A stretch of DNA of 64,000 bases from Tetrapyrgos nigripes (taxonomy: Eukaryota > Basidiomycota > Agaricomycetes > Agaricales > Campanellaceae): contig JAACJM010000014.1 of assembly GCA_013368315.1 (NCBI GenBank), positions 620,001-684,000 of the forward strand, given 5' to 3'. The position numbers and the translations under genes were made by a program. Position 1 is the stretch's first letter; every line of letters starts with the position of its first letter. Below are positions 1 through 15,148 of the stretch, piece after piece. The notes under the pieces were generated by a model that did no database searches, was not told the DNA's origin, and saw only the letters and a list, made by a program, of their open reading frames with translations.

Positions 1-2
1 CC

Positions 3-122
3 CATTCCACCAACAATAACAGCAGTTCCTCGCGTGGACGTGGGCGTGGGCATGGAAACGGTCCCTTCAGTGGACGTGGCACCAGAGGTAACAAACGAGG
101 AGGTCGCGGCAGAAAGTTTTAG
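3..122 (+). pseudogene. ORF1 (gag-like) C-terminal end of the LINE, partial
   Basis: The frame starting at base 3 reads an Asn/Ser stretch and then a glycine-arginine-rich tail (repeated RG, RGG and GRG units) before the stop at 120-122. Such basic tails are usual for nucleic-acid-binding ORF1 or gag-like proteins of LINEs. Only about 39 codons are inside the window. The link to the element rests on position and composition. Confidence 0.5.
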
Positions 123-640
123 GCTCTCAGAATAAAGCTCACTATATATATATATATCAAAACCTATAATAACCTATCTAGTATGCCCTCCTACCACTCT
201 CGCCTTGTCGCTAACATATAACTCTAATAATATACTTTTCGCACACCAATAGGAGCAATGCAGGAAGAGCAACGTAGTTAGAACGTCTCTATCCTACATA
301 CAAGTAGGCTTTGACTTGAGCAAGCAAGTAAGCAACCTGAAACGAATCGAGAAAGCTCACCTCACTTGGCCCACATATACTGACTACCCCTTACAAGGTA
401 GAACAGGAAAGCCAATTGAGTCTCAAAGGTGATGTAATAGTCACCTAACAACAGTGTGGACACGCACTGGGCTTAGTTTGCAAAAGTCCTATTCCGAAAT
501 GCTTGTAAATCCTAACTATACCTGCAAAGTACGAAAAGACAGTGCCTCTACACGAGGAGCTTAGTTCTCCTATAGTCAGGGACTGAGGGATAACACCTAA
601 GGTAGACTGTCCGGCTCCAAAGCGCTAGTTGACGCGATGG
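123..640 (+). other. Inter-ORF spacer of the LINE
   Basis: No coding frame is supported here. A short (TA)n run lies at 143-157. The ORF2 frame has its first usable ATG at 641; the open frame begins slightly upstream at 629 with a non-ATG codon. Confidence 0.5.
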
Positions 641-3600
641 ATGCTGCAGTTTTCAACGCCAAAATCTACGTCTTTCTCACCTTTCTCACCACCAGGTTAC
701 AATGCAGCGAGCTCGTACCTGCCTGTATCCGGAGGGGTCTCTACCCCTGCTACTGGTAGTGGCCTCAATGATGGGTATAGGAGGATTAGTAGCGACACTG
801 TTACTGGTTCGGCTAACTCGACAGTTCCAACTGCGTTTGGGATGCACCCACTGAGTCCAGAGCGCAGAAGAACCCTAGACACCCGATTGTCTCCAGAACA
901 GGCCCCTGGCATACAGGGAAGTGCAAACCAGCCTCTCGCTCCATCAAGCGAATCTGTATCTCTGGAAAACCCCAACGAGAACCACTCAAATTCCTTAAAC
1001 AAATATCAACAAATTGATACTAACGCTATTAACACTACAAACTTCACTGTTGACAGTGATGGGTGGTACCATTATAATCACCCACAATCCCAAGAATCCA
1101 CCCCCAACGAGGCCAACCAACATGAAACTCGGCCCCAAGACAACGATAGTCAGAATCCAGTCCAATATCGAATAAACACCCCACTGACGTCCCATCAAAA
1201 CAGAAGAGAATGGCGTCGACAAGACCGGGTCCTAAGGAAGAACACGAAGGCAGCAATTACGATAGCATCCCTGAATATGAGAGGGATCGGAAGCCCTGGA
1301 GCCAATAAGTGGTTCCACATTAATCAGATCATGAGAAACAAAAGAATTGGAATGCTTCTGGTTCAGGAAACTCACCTAACGAGAGAAAAGGCGGACGAAC
1401 TCGAAAAGCTACACAAACAGCTTGTTATCTACTGTTCCACCCACCCAGACAAACCAACAGGTGTAGCAGGTGTGGCTATCGTCCTCCATAAATGGTACAC
1501 GAGTACCGATAAGAACAACATCCAAGTAATTGAAATAATTCCAGGACGCGCCTTGCAAATCACAACGAAGTGGCATCAGCAAGATAAAATGACAGCTCTG
1601 GTAGTATACGCACCAAACGTGACAGAACGGGAAGGCGAAGCGAGTAAAAGCTTCTGGAAAGATATTCAAAAGTATTATGAAACTCACCCATGTACCCGTA
1701 AGCCAGATATTGTAGCGGGTGACTTCAATATTGTGGAGGCAGGAGCAATGGACCGAATACCTGCAAGAGCAGATCCAGACAATGCTCTCAATGCCCTAGA
1801 TAACTTAAAATTAATGTTAAACTTGAAAGATGGGTGGAGGGATACTTACCCTAGCATGAAACAATACACCTTCTTTCAACGAGCAACAGGCTCACAATCT
1901 TGACTCGACCGTATTTACATGACCCCCCGAGTACTGCAAACGGCCAGAGAGTGGAAAATAGAAGGAAGTGGACTAAGCTTTACTGATCACAGGCTAGTAT
2001 CAGTACAAATAACAACACCAAATGCACCGAACATAGGAAAAGGACGGTGGGCAATACCTCTGCACCTAATAAAGGACAAAACCTTCATCAACACAATACT
2101 CACCAACAGTAAACCAACGAAATGCAAACTCGACTCACTTCGTAGGAAACCACGCACGCCGGAGGACAATGCACAATGGATACTGAATGATTGGAAAAAC
2201 AAAGTTATACAAGCTGCACAAACAAAAGCCAAAACGACGCTACCAAAAGCATTAGTAAAAATAAGGAATCTTCAACAAGACATAGAGGAAACAGCAAATG
2301 ACCCTTCGACCCCAGAAATAGAAAAGATAGAAAAAATGCATGCACTCACAAGTAAATTAATCCACATCGAGAAAGAACAACACCAGAAACTTCGACTCTC
2401 AGTGGCGACTAGAGACAGAATTGAGGGCGAGACAATATCAAGATATTGGATCCAAGTCAATAAGCTACAGAAACCAAGGGATTTGATCTATGCTCTGAAG
2501 AAACCAGACATGCCTATACCGGAAAATGTGGACTTCATACCTGGAAATGCTTACGAAAAAGACTCCAAACGAATGGCCGAGATCGCCAAAGAATACCACG
2601 ACAACTTGCAGGACCAGGTTGCACACGAAGCAACTGAAGACGAGAGACAAATGATCATCAAAGAAGTACTAAACAACCTCGATGAGAAGAAAAAACCCAC
2701 GCAAAATCAGAAAGAAAGCTTAGAAAAGAATTTCACAAGTGAGGACATAGGAGAAGCTTTAAGACTCACTAAAGACAACACCTCATGTGGCCTGGATGGT
2801 ATCCCATATGAGCTCTATAAAGCACTACATCGCAAGACACGAAGTGAACTCGAAAAAGGAAACATGGAGGTTTTTGATGTAGTTGAACTGTTGACAGCAG
2901 CATTTAATGATATAGCATAATTCGGAATTGACCCTACTACTAACTTTGCGGCGGGCTGGATGTGCCCCTTATACAAGAAAAATGACCGAACTGAAATTGC
3001 CAACTATCGCCCAATCACAATCTTGAACACGGACTACAAAATAATGTCAAAGATCTTAGCAATTCGCCTAGCCCAAGTTGCACCAGACTTACTGCATGTA
3101 AGTCAAGCAGGTTTTGTGAAAGGTCAGCTCATTACCGATCAAACAAAACTCATCTGAATGATCATGGACTTTGCGGAAGTCACTGAGGAAAATGGGCTCA
3201 TAGTAGCACTTGACCAGGAAAAAGCCTACAACAAAATAGACCATGGCTACCTATGGCAAACACTGAGAAAATTTAACATTCCCGACCATTTCATCACAAC
3301 GGTATCTCACCTATACAGCGATGCGCACACACAGATAATGATCAATGGAACCCCTAGTTCGAGCTACAGAGTGAGATGCGGGGTACGTCAAGGTGACCCA
3401 CTATCATGCCTACTATTTGACCTGGCCATAGAACCCTTAGCAGCAACAATGAGAGCATCAAACTTGAAAGGATACCAGATCCCAGGGCACGCCGAGAGGC
3501 TGATAGCAAATCTCTTCGCTGATGACACGACCGTCTTCCTAAACGCAGATGACGACTTCAACATCCTGCAACAAATCCTAGACAAATGGTGTATAGCGTC

Positions 3601-6239
3601 AAAAGCAAAGTTTAACATAGCCAAGACGGAAATCATACCAATAGGATCATTGACATACCGGGCTAAAGTAATACAAACCCGAAAAACTCAAGACAACAAA
3701 CAACCACTCCCGGAGTGGCTACACATAGCGGTTGAGGGAGAAGCTGTCCGAATACTAGGGGCATGGTTTGGCAACAACATAAGTGAAGCTAGTGTTTGGG
3801 AACCTACCCTTGAAAAGATTGATACAAGCTTAGATCGTTGGAATAAAAGCTCACCAACAATGGAAGGACGACGCCACATTGTCCAAATGGTAATTGGTGG
3901 GATGACCCAATTCCTAACACAGGTACAAGGAATGCCAGAGCAAATTGAAAAGAAAGTCAAAAAACGAATCCGGAACTTTGTATGGGCAGAAAAAGAAAAG
4001 AGCCCAGTAAACAAAGAAACAGTACATGGCCCAATAGAGGATGGTGGAAGAGCCGTCCTAGACATTGAAGCCCGTAACAAAGCCATTGACATAATGTGGA
4101 CGAGATCATACCTTACATTCGGGGAGGACCGTCTGCTATGGGCCAAAGTTGCAGATGCCCTCTTTGCACTTCACTCACCCAGGAATGTTACCGAAGAAAA
4201 CGTAGACAAAAGAATTAAACTCAACCCAATTCTACAAACATGGAAAACCCTCCCAAAAAGAAGTACGAACACAGCAGCAATTGACGACCTGCAACGAATA
4301 ATCAAGACAATTAAAGATTTTAAAATCAGACAAGAAGGCCTAGCGTACTCACGGGAGATCCTCCGCAAAATGCCTATATGGCTTCATGGACATGCGAACG
4401 CAAGAATCCGTCTACTTAACTGATCAGCCGCCAGCGAATGCCTAAAGAAAGAAAACCACCATAACCTGCGCACTGTAGATCAAGCCGAAGACCTGGCCGC
4501 TTGTCTACAAGAGGAAGAACATGAAGCCGACAGCTTATGTCAGTGCCAGCAATGCATATGGATCAGTACCACTTACCAATGCCTCAATCCCCATGCATGT
4601 ATGACAAGAGCGAAAGCCTTGTTAGATACACTGCCACCAAAGTGGGATCCATGTCAGACACAGCCCGAAGATCATGAACCACTACATGCACCTACATCAG
4701 AGGAAAAAGACATCACAGTCTTCGACACGAGGATCACTGTGAGAGGTACACTAACAGATACCTTTAGAATCTTTACAGAAGGAGAGGACAATGAAAGCAT
4801 ACCCGTCATACCCCCATACCAAGGCCCAGCCCAGGAACCAACAGTTATCGCAACAGACGGCTCGTGCATCGAAAATGGACGAGAGACAGCAAGAGTGGGG
4901 GCGGGGATCTATTTCGGAAATCATGATCTACGTAACAAGTCAATGCGCCTCCCGATAAATATGTTCAAGAGGATGACAAAAGCAACGAACCAGATAAAAC
5001 AATCCCCATTAGAACAATCCAACCAAACAGGCGAGGTCATCGCAGCCAGGGAAGCGATAGAGTTGGCACCGCGTGACGCAATTCTTACGGTAGAGACCGA
5101 CTCCAAGTATGTCCAGATACAGCTGACGAAAAACACTAAAAAGAATGAGGACAAAGGATACATCGGAGTGAAAAACAGAGAAATACTAAAAGCAGCAATA
5201 GCTAGCCTTAGACGATGGAACCAGCCCACGTACCTGAAATGGATCAAAGGACATAATGGCGATGAACGGAATGAAGCCGCAGACAGACTTGCAGGTGCTG
5301 GGGCTGAAAAAGAAACTGTAGACAACATCATTGTGCCGGACTCCATAGGTCTTGAAGTAACGGGCGCAAAATTGAGTGTGATGATGCAAAAGCTAGCGTA
5401 TAAAGCCATACGTGAGCGAAAGCTAAAGAAAGAACGAAGAAAAAACGGCTCCAGACGACGAACGGTCGAGAACATTGAAAAAGTGCAGGCTCAGGTGGAA
5501 GAGGCCTTCGGACTAGTCCCAAAGAAAGACGGAATCTGGAAAGCAATTAGACATAAAGATTTTGCAAGAAAAACAAGAAACTTCCTCTGGATGACAATAC
5601 ATGATGCCTACATGACAGGCACACACTGGGAGAGAAACTCCAACTCCGTGGAACGCCAAGAAAGGGCCTACTGTCAACACGACCGCCAACTTGAAGACAT
5701 GGAACATATACTCACGTCCTGTGAGTCACCAGGACAGGAAGTGATCTGGGAGCTTGCTAAGAGGCTCTGGAATAATCTGGAATAAAAAATCCAATAAAGA
5801 ATGGTTCCGACCTGGTATTGGAACGATTGTTGGGGCAGCTACCTGTGAAGTAGTTGACGATCAGTCTGGAAAACGTGTTCAAGGAGAGACGCGACTCTGG
5901 AGAATATTGATAGCTGAATCAGCCTACCTGATTTGGGTCCTGTGCTACGAGAGAGTTATCGCAAAAGATAACACGCCGTTTTCAGAAGAAGAAATCACGA
6001 ACAGGTGGTGGAGGATGATAAATGAAAGACTAAAATTAGATGCCAGGATGACTAATAGAAAATTTGGAAGGAAGGCCATACCGAAGAAGGTCGTTGAAAA
6101 TACATGGAAGGGCCTAATCCACGGCGAAAAAGACCTACCAAAAGACTGGACAAAATTAGCAGGGGTTTTAGTGGGTATTGATCATGATCTCCAAAGAAGA
6201 ACAGGAAGACGCGAGAGGTGGGGCAACTCATCTCAATGA
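641..6239 (+). pseudogene. LINE ORF2: endonuclease - reverse transcriptase - RNase H polyprotein, broken
   Basis: The order is a Ser/Pro-rich leader, then an AP-endonuclease-like domain (SLNMRG, QETHL, GDFN, LDRIY and TDHR at about 1270-1990). The reverse transcriptase follows (NYRPI, AGFVKG, VRQGDPLS and FADD at about 3000-3540), then RNase H (ATDGS, ETDSKY and KGHNGDERNEAAD at about 4850-5290) and a Cys/His cluster near 5670-5720. In-frame stops sit at 1901-1903 (TGA), 2918-2920 (TAA), 3155-3157 (TGA) and 4421-4423 (TGA). The frame is continuous across all four. A 10-base tandem duplication at 5766-5785 then shifts the frame, and the tail continues in the next frame to 6239. With this many lesions the copy is a fossil. 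Confidence 0.92.
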
Positions 6240-6530
6240 ACGTTTTCCTTTCAGGAGGGATGAGCTAGCTTGTCCCGATGATAGAGTCTCGCTTTGGTTT
6301 TAACAGTTATATTCGTAACGATTACCTTCGTTTCCTGTTCCGAGTCCCACACTCAGTGCGTAAAGGCATTTCCCCTGGGAGGACAATCTATGATTATGAT
6401 TATGTTTCTATGAAAAGTATGTACTACTGTGCAAGGTTTAGATCCTTTGCCCCCCGACCGCAGGCCTGCGCTAACGACCCTCTATGAGGGTGACCTTGTC
6501 GTATAGCAACGGCTATCCAAACGCACCTCC

Positions 6531-6556
6531 AAAAAAAAAAAAAAAGAAAAAAAAAA
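6531..6556 (+). repeat. Poly(A) tract at the 3' end of the LINE
   Basis: The run is almost pure A, interrupted by a single G, and comes about 290 bases after the last ORF2 codon. It marks the 3' terminus expected of a target-primed insertion. Confidence 0.85.
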
Positions 6557-6763
6557 GATGGTACAACAGTTGAAAAATTGCTGTCACATGTCACAGGACC
6601 ATGACTTTCTGTGACACTGAGTATGGGAGGACTTGCATTAGCTGACTAAGCAAGCCCCTAGGGATTTTTCCTTTGAAATCATTGCAGACTCTGTTGTGCC
6701 ACATATTTAGGGATCCAAGGGTGGAAAATAGTTGTATATAGCTAAAGTAATACTATGAAGCAA

Positions 6764-7242
6764 TTATTGATAATATACCAGCTCAGAATCATATACATCT
6801 GACTCAAAACCTACCTCAAAATCCTCTTCACCCTCCTCTTCAGTGCTTGTCTCAGGTACATTATTATGTGTGGGAGGTACTGGAGGTGATATCGTGTCAT
6901 TTTACTTGTCCTCTGTGGTAGTGGTCTCTTATTAGGATTTTGTCTTTGAGCAAGAGATGCTGCAGCCATTTGTGCTTTTCTTTGTGCCTTGGAGGGTTTC
7001 CCTTTCCAGGCAGATCCAAGCTTTGAGGCATTTTTGAGCCACTTATCCATTACAGGCCATCATAGGGCCTGCATCACATCTATGGAGACAGTTTTGAGTG
7101 TACAGGACATGTCTGTGAGTGCATTAAGTAGCTTATGTAAGCCTTTTTTATGGTCCATGGACATGATTGAGTGTGGGCTGGCATTTGCACCCACAGTGCC
7201 AAAACTGCTTGGAGTCGCAATTATTTGGCAGACTGAGGACAT
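6764..7242 (-). pseudogene. Unrecognised degenerate coding fragment
   Basis: On the minus strand one frame runs from about 7242 to 6880, interrupted by one TGA near 7060. It carries a Lys/Arg-rich stretch (SKAQRKAQMAAASLAQRQ). A frame change near 6890 then gives an acidic, proline-containing C-terminus (PPVPPTHNN, then STEEEGEEDFE) ending in TAA at 6764-6766. The acidic tail reads naturally only in the second frame, so I treat this as one broken gene. I do not recognise the family. Its position next to a LINE suggests an old transposon protein or host-gene relic, but nothing proves that. Confidence 0.4.
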
Positions 7243-7636
7243 TGGTCAAAAGAAATGAAGTCCTTGAGGGGATATTTAGATCAATTTTATACATTATCTT
7301 GGTTGAATAGGTGAAATAAGAAAATATCAATTGACCACAGTCCTCAAATTAGGAATCTATGCAACTTTTGTCTATATACCTAAGAGCTAGGTGGACTGTA
7401 GGAGCAGTGCGACAAAACACTTTGTGGCTTGAGTGTAGGTGTGGCAGTGTCAGCATTGTGGGAGCTCATGCAGCAGAGCTTAAATTTGGCAGTGAGTGCC
7501 CATACTTTATGGACTTTCTCCTCATGAACCCTCTGTGGAACAACTTGAAGCCTTGACTGGTTGTACCTTCGGGTGGTATACCAATCTAAAAGCACTCTTT
7601 CTTGTGTTTTTTGTCATTCCTTTGTTCATCTTAAGC
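7243..7636. other. No supported gene; possible 5' exon or lost start for the next gene
   Basis: The frame of the next gene is open back to 7496 without an ATG and encodes hydrophobic sequence (a probable membrane segment at about 7585-7660). Either an upstream exon supplies the start or the start codon has been lost. Confidence 0.3.
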
Positions 7637-8355
7637 ATGTTGCTCGTCTGCCTTCTCATCCGCCTTCGTCATCCTCACCTTACTGTGTCCAGTTTGGAGA
7701 GGTTCATCGAAGACCTGCAACGTTTACTGATGTGTGCTTGGGAGGAGGGAAGGATATGCTCAGGCATGGAGGTCCCTCATTTTTTTGGTTCTTTGGATCG
7801 GTGAGCCTTCCTCTGCTATAGTTACAAGCTTGCTTGCACTGACATTAACTCTATATTCAGGATCAAAGATGACTGCGAAGACATTGTGAAGCAGAAGAAC
7901 GAAAACGTCTTTTGTTGGTCTTTGCTACACCGTTATATGATGACATCGTTCAATATACTACAAAATGTTCTTAAATGCTCGGATGAGGCTCAGATTCTGG
8001 AGGTGCAGATCAAAGTGAGTGATGGCAGGCCACATTGTCATTGCATTGTTATTGTTATTGTTATTATTATTGTTATTGTTCTGACTATCGCGGAAACATT
8101 CCCTCTCCTCACTTCTTCCTTCCTTCTCCTCATTCCCTCTTACGCGCGCAGAACTACTGTATCAACATCACTGTCCCAGATCTAAGACGCCAAAATCAGA
8201 CCATTATACTGCCTGGTAGTGGCAGTGAGGCCTCATCCTCTTCAACGTCGACGTCAACCATGGGTTCAGAATTGAGAAACAATTCCAACACTCAGGCTGC
8301 TACTGGCCCTAGTGGGATTGGAAGTCGTGGAACTGGAACTCAGGCTTGTGTGTAA
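7637..8355 (+). CDS. Small single-pass membrane protein, paralogue of the palindrome genes
   Basis: Exons are (7496 or 7637)-7800, 7861-8014 and 8152-8355, with introns 7801-7860 and 8015-8151. The protein has a hydrophobic segment ending in a basic LLIRLRHP motif, then a Leu-rich helical region, a middle exon with spaced aromatic and Cys residues, and a Ser/Thr/Gly-rich tail. Exon 2 is 154 bases in the same phase as exon 2 of the genes at 49190-49796 and 50200-50806. RLRHPHLTVSSLE lines up with RRRYPCLTLPALE there. That makes it a diverged paralogue of the same unnamed family. Function is unknown. The only in-frame ATG (7637) sits inside the membrane segment, so the 5' end is uncertain and the gene may be a pseudogene. 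Confidence 0.5.
8048..8080 (+). repeat. TTGTTA/TTA microsatellite in intron 2
   Basis: Repeats of TTGTTA and TTA fill the 5' half of the 137-base second intron of the membrane-protein gene, which is longer than the usual intron here. Confidence 0.7.
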
Positions 8356-8539
8356 TGGGATCAGGATTTTGTTTAGATTTTGTACAGTGGAGGTATGTGG
8401 CAAGTCTTCTTCAGTCCAGGTCAAAGGTCGTCTAACCAGGTGGTATACCTAGTCAGACTATCTGTTGTACTCGTGGTTGTCAAGATTGGACTCTGATGTG
8501 TACGCAGTACACAATGTGAAAACGAAAGGAACCGAATGC

Positions 8540-8631
8540 TAACATGTACTATAAAAACAAAGCGACTGGGTAACATGTACTATAAAAACAAAGCGGCTGG
8601 GTAACATGTACTATAAAACAAAGCGACTGGG
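8540..8631 (+). repeat. Three tandem copies of a 31-base unit
   Basis: Units are 8540-8570, 8571-8601 and 8602-8631 (31, 31 and 30 bases). They differ by one substitution and one missing A. Each contains TACTATAAA. They lie about 185 bases after the stop of the preceding gene. Confidence 0.85.
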
Positions 8632-12301
<3,670 letters not shown>

Positions 12302-13345
12302 GCGCAGAAGTAAGATGTCGGTTTATTACTACTGTAGACCATTTTTTCGTAGTGTTGACTTGTCTCTGTATTTATTACACTGGTTTGGAATTTGGACGAA
12401 GGAGTCTTCTTTTCTTTTCTTATGATGGTTGTAAGTCTGTCTGTGCATCTGCATACTCAACTGTCTGGAATGACAATGCTGTAAACAGCGCTGCATCGCA
12501 TAGAAATAGCATGTAGGGGGATGTAGGGAGATGTTTGCCATTCCAGGAATAGAGGACGGACCTAGACGGTAGATCTGCGAGAATTAGAACCTGGTTCGGG
12601 CGTTGCCTCCGGTGCGCCATCAGCTCACTTTACTCACTTTACTCACTTTTCTACCGCTTTTGCGAACTGGTAGTAGAGATTCTTCAGATCTAGGGCGCTT
12701 TGCCTCGGCCATTCTATTATTGGTTAACATATCCTTTCCGGGCAAGTAAAGAAAAGGTGTTAAGCATATGGACGCTGCGATAAAACAACTAGTACATAAT
12801 TTCATTTCTGTTGAAGAAGCTGGTCAAGAGCAAAGCACGGGAAAGCATTAATTCCCGGTGGACGGTGAAGTGGGTCGACTGTGCGGTGTATACACGGTGT
12901 CTAGATAGAGGGGCACCGCAGTTAGTATGGATGACCACATGATGAAAGCCACAAATTTAAGTAATATCCCAATATCTGGCACTTTCGCGTCTCGAAGCTT
13001 GGGATCCTTTCAACATGAAACAGTTCTCGGATTCCAAGGACGTCCGCGATAAATGTGCCTCGGAATCAAGGGGAGGCATTTGTATACGGGTACTCTCGGG
13101 TGGGTAGGACTCACGGTACTTAGTATACCGTAGTGTACAAGACTACAGCGAATGACGTTGAAGAATCTGCTACAAAGTGTTTCATCTGCTATCGCTGCAG
13201 TCACTGCTGATGCACAGTCCGTGATGAGACGGACTGTTCGTACTGTGGCTGACTACTTTGACCAGGAGAGCTTTTTTCGCTAGCGAGTCTCCTGGGCGGT
13301 ACCGATACTTGGGGGCATGGCAAGGCCAATAGAAGGATGAGAGTA
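12302..13345. other. Intergenic after SEC23
   Basis: No gene is supported. Several short ORFs exist but lack homology I recognise or plausible splice partners. Confidence 0.4.
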
Positions 13346-13855
13346 CTACCCCAGCTGGGGGATTACAACCATAGAGTGCTGTTCCATTTTTGCCAACAAC
13401 GTGGATTTAGCAGCATACGGGAGGGCTAAATGAGGATGGAAGTACTTGGCTCGCAGTGACTGTGCCGCTGGCTGCTTTGCGACGGTCTCTAGTCGCACTA
13501 GACCTGATATGTCAAGCATGTGCCACCCTTTTCGCTGATTCTGGTGCAATATTTCCGCAGACATTTGGAGGGTCGTTTTCTTCTGGAAGTATGCATGTGC
13601 CGTTGTCTCTGTAACTGTGAGAAGTGATGCGGGGCTGTGCTTGACGGTTTTTGCCGGCCTTATAAGCGGAGTTTGTTCTTGACTTTGACCCATTACCTGT
13701 AACAGGGCATCCCTGTGGTACTTATACCTCTTCTTCCACCACCTTTCAAGTGTCCATTCCCTTCTTTCAGGACATCTATAGAGGCTCTTGTATGCTCCAA
13801 GCCACTCTCGACTGCTCTTCACTGACCCCGTCTCCCTAGAGCCCGCTTTGTACAT
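13346..13855 (-). CDS. Unrecognised 169-residue ORF
   Basis: A single ATG-to-stop frame, rich in basic and aromatic residues near its start (RWWKKRYKYHRD). It starts only 42 bases from the divergent gene at 13897. No domain is recognised and no introns are needed. It could be a real small gene, or a chance frame in the 5' region of its neighbour. Its length is the main evidence. Confidence 0.25.
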   Translation of the reverse strand: MYKAGSRETGSVKSSREWLGAYKSLYRCPERREWTLERWWKKRYKYHRDALLQVMGQSQEQTPLIRPAKTVKHSPASLLTVTETTAHAYFQKKTTLQMSAEILHQNQRKGWHMLDISGLVRLETVAKQPAAQSLRAKYFHPHLALPYAAKSTLLAKMEQHSMVVIPQLG

Positions 13856-13896
13856 ACGACTACTCGATCACTTCTACTCGTTATTTCACTTACGCC

Positions 13897-14701
13897 ATGT
13901 CGCCCTCCAACTACTCCCACTCTATACACGATGGACACGTACATGCTCGCGAGGACCAACTATTAGACAAGCTTGACCTCCAACTGAAGGGATTTCCAGA
14001 AATGTGAATGAGTTCCACGTTTGCCCGTCGTTGTCATATATAACGTACTTTAAAGAGACGCAACACCCTCGACTGGCATAACATCCCTTCCAACACCCCG
14101 TAATGAGCCTGTTGAGCTCACTGATGCAAAAGAGGCAGATGAGGCCAACGAGTACGTCGTATACCTCTCAGGTCGTGTCCCGTTAACAAACATCCCTCCC
14201 AGTATATTACAACCCCTGCTTCCTCCATCTGCCTACGAAGCCATGGAATGCCCCGGCGCACCTCGTGTGAAGGATCTCGACTCCTTCACCGATGGGACTG
14301 GAGGAAGTTTTGACTTTCTCACTGGTATCGCTGAAGACGATACCGCGCCCCCCCTCAACTCTCTCGCACTGTCCAATCTTCCCCCTCAAAATACCTCTCT
14401 GTCAATAGAGATGTGGAGGGAGGACGTCTACTACCACAGCCCATCCACTGATACTCCCACCGCACGGCCTGAGGCCTCCGACGAGTCCACGTTACCGTCG
14501 TTGGCGCACGTTAAGCGCCCACGGTCTCTTGCCTCCGATGACAATGTCGACGACAGAAGAATCCGTCACAGGGTTCAATCTGACATTGCCCCCTCTATCC
14601 CCAGACCTCTTTTCTACGACGATAGACTCTATACCACTTTTCCCGAAGCCATGCCCAGGCTTCGACGCTCCCGGTCACTACCTTACCGGCCTGACGACTA
14701 G
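13897..14701 (+). CDS. Unknown 250-residue protein
   Basis: Exon 1 is 13897-14003 and exon 2 is 14056-14701, joined by a 52-base GT-AG intron; together they make 251 codons including the stop. The N-terminus is His/Ser-rich and charged (HVHAREDQLLDKLDLQLKG). The middle is Pro- and acid-rich. The C-terminus is Arg-rich (KRPRSLASDD, RLRRSRSLPYRPDD), which looks like an intrinsically disordered nuclear or regulatory protein. I recognise no family. The correct join and even codon use support a real gene. Confidence 0.6.
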
Positions 14702-15066
14702 CACCCCATCTTCAACCCATCTCAACTTATCTGTTGGCCCAAGAGGCCCGAAGCTAGAAGAAGACGTAATCTAATGCGCGTCATCACAAACAAGCAAGGA
14801 CGCAGGATTGACCACGCTCTCCCGTCCCAATACTCTCCCCTCTCCTGACTGAATACGGCAGCGAAGAATTTCCCCTTCGCCCTGGATAAATCCCATGTCA
14901 CCCCAATGTCACTTCCCCACTTACTTTTTAGGCGTACTCGCTATACGATGTGTATGTAGATTAGATCTACGGAGATACCAATAGTACCGTTTATTTATCC
15001 GAAAAAGGTACGAGGAGCCTCAGGCCTCAGGCACCAGTTAAGGGTGATGCGCAACAAGTGCAAATA
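14702..15066. other. Intergenic, upstream of YCG1
   Basis: Nothing coding is supported. The distal part is the 3' flank of the preceding gene; the proximal part leads into the YCG1 promoter. Confidence 0.4.
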
Positions 15067-15072
15067 ACGCGT
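15067..15072. promoter_or_regulatory. ACGCGT (MCB-like) site upstream of YCG1
   Basis: The site lies 77 bases before the YCG1 ATG. ACGCGT is the MluI cell-cycle box bound by MBF in yeasts at G1/S genes. Use by this fungus is inferred. Confidence 0.45.
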
Positions 15073-15148
15073 CGTCGGTCACGGCCAAGTCACGCTGTGT
15101 TGATCAACCAGAGGTTGACGTTCGCTCTCTTGTCCAGTTCCCTTTGCT

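Larger units (their letters stand above)
1..6556 (+). mobile_element. Non-LTR (LINE) retrotransposon, 5'-truncated by the window edge, inactive
   Basis: The order is an RGG-rich ORF1 tail, a roughly 500-base spacer, then a long ORF2 with apurinic-type endonuclease, reverse transcriptase and RNase H, a 3' UTR and a poly(A) tract. This is the layout of I/Tad-type LINEs, which copy themselves by target-primed reverse transcription. ORF2 is broken by four in-frame stops and one frameshift, so this copy cannot encode the full enzyme. The 5' end lies outside the window, so no target-site duplication can be checked. The clade name is inference from domain order; the domains themselves are seen. Confidence 0.93.
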
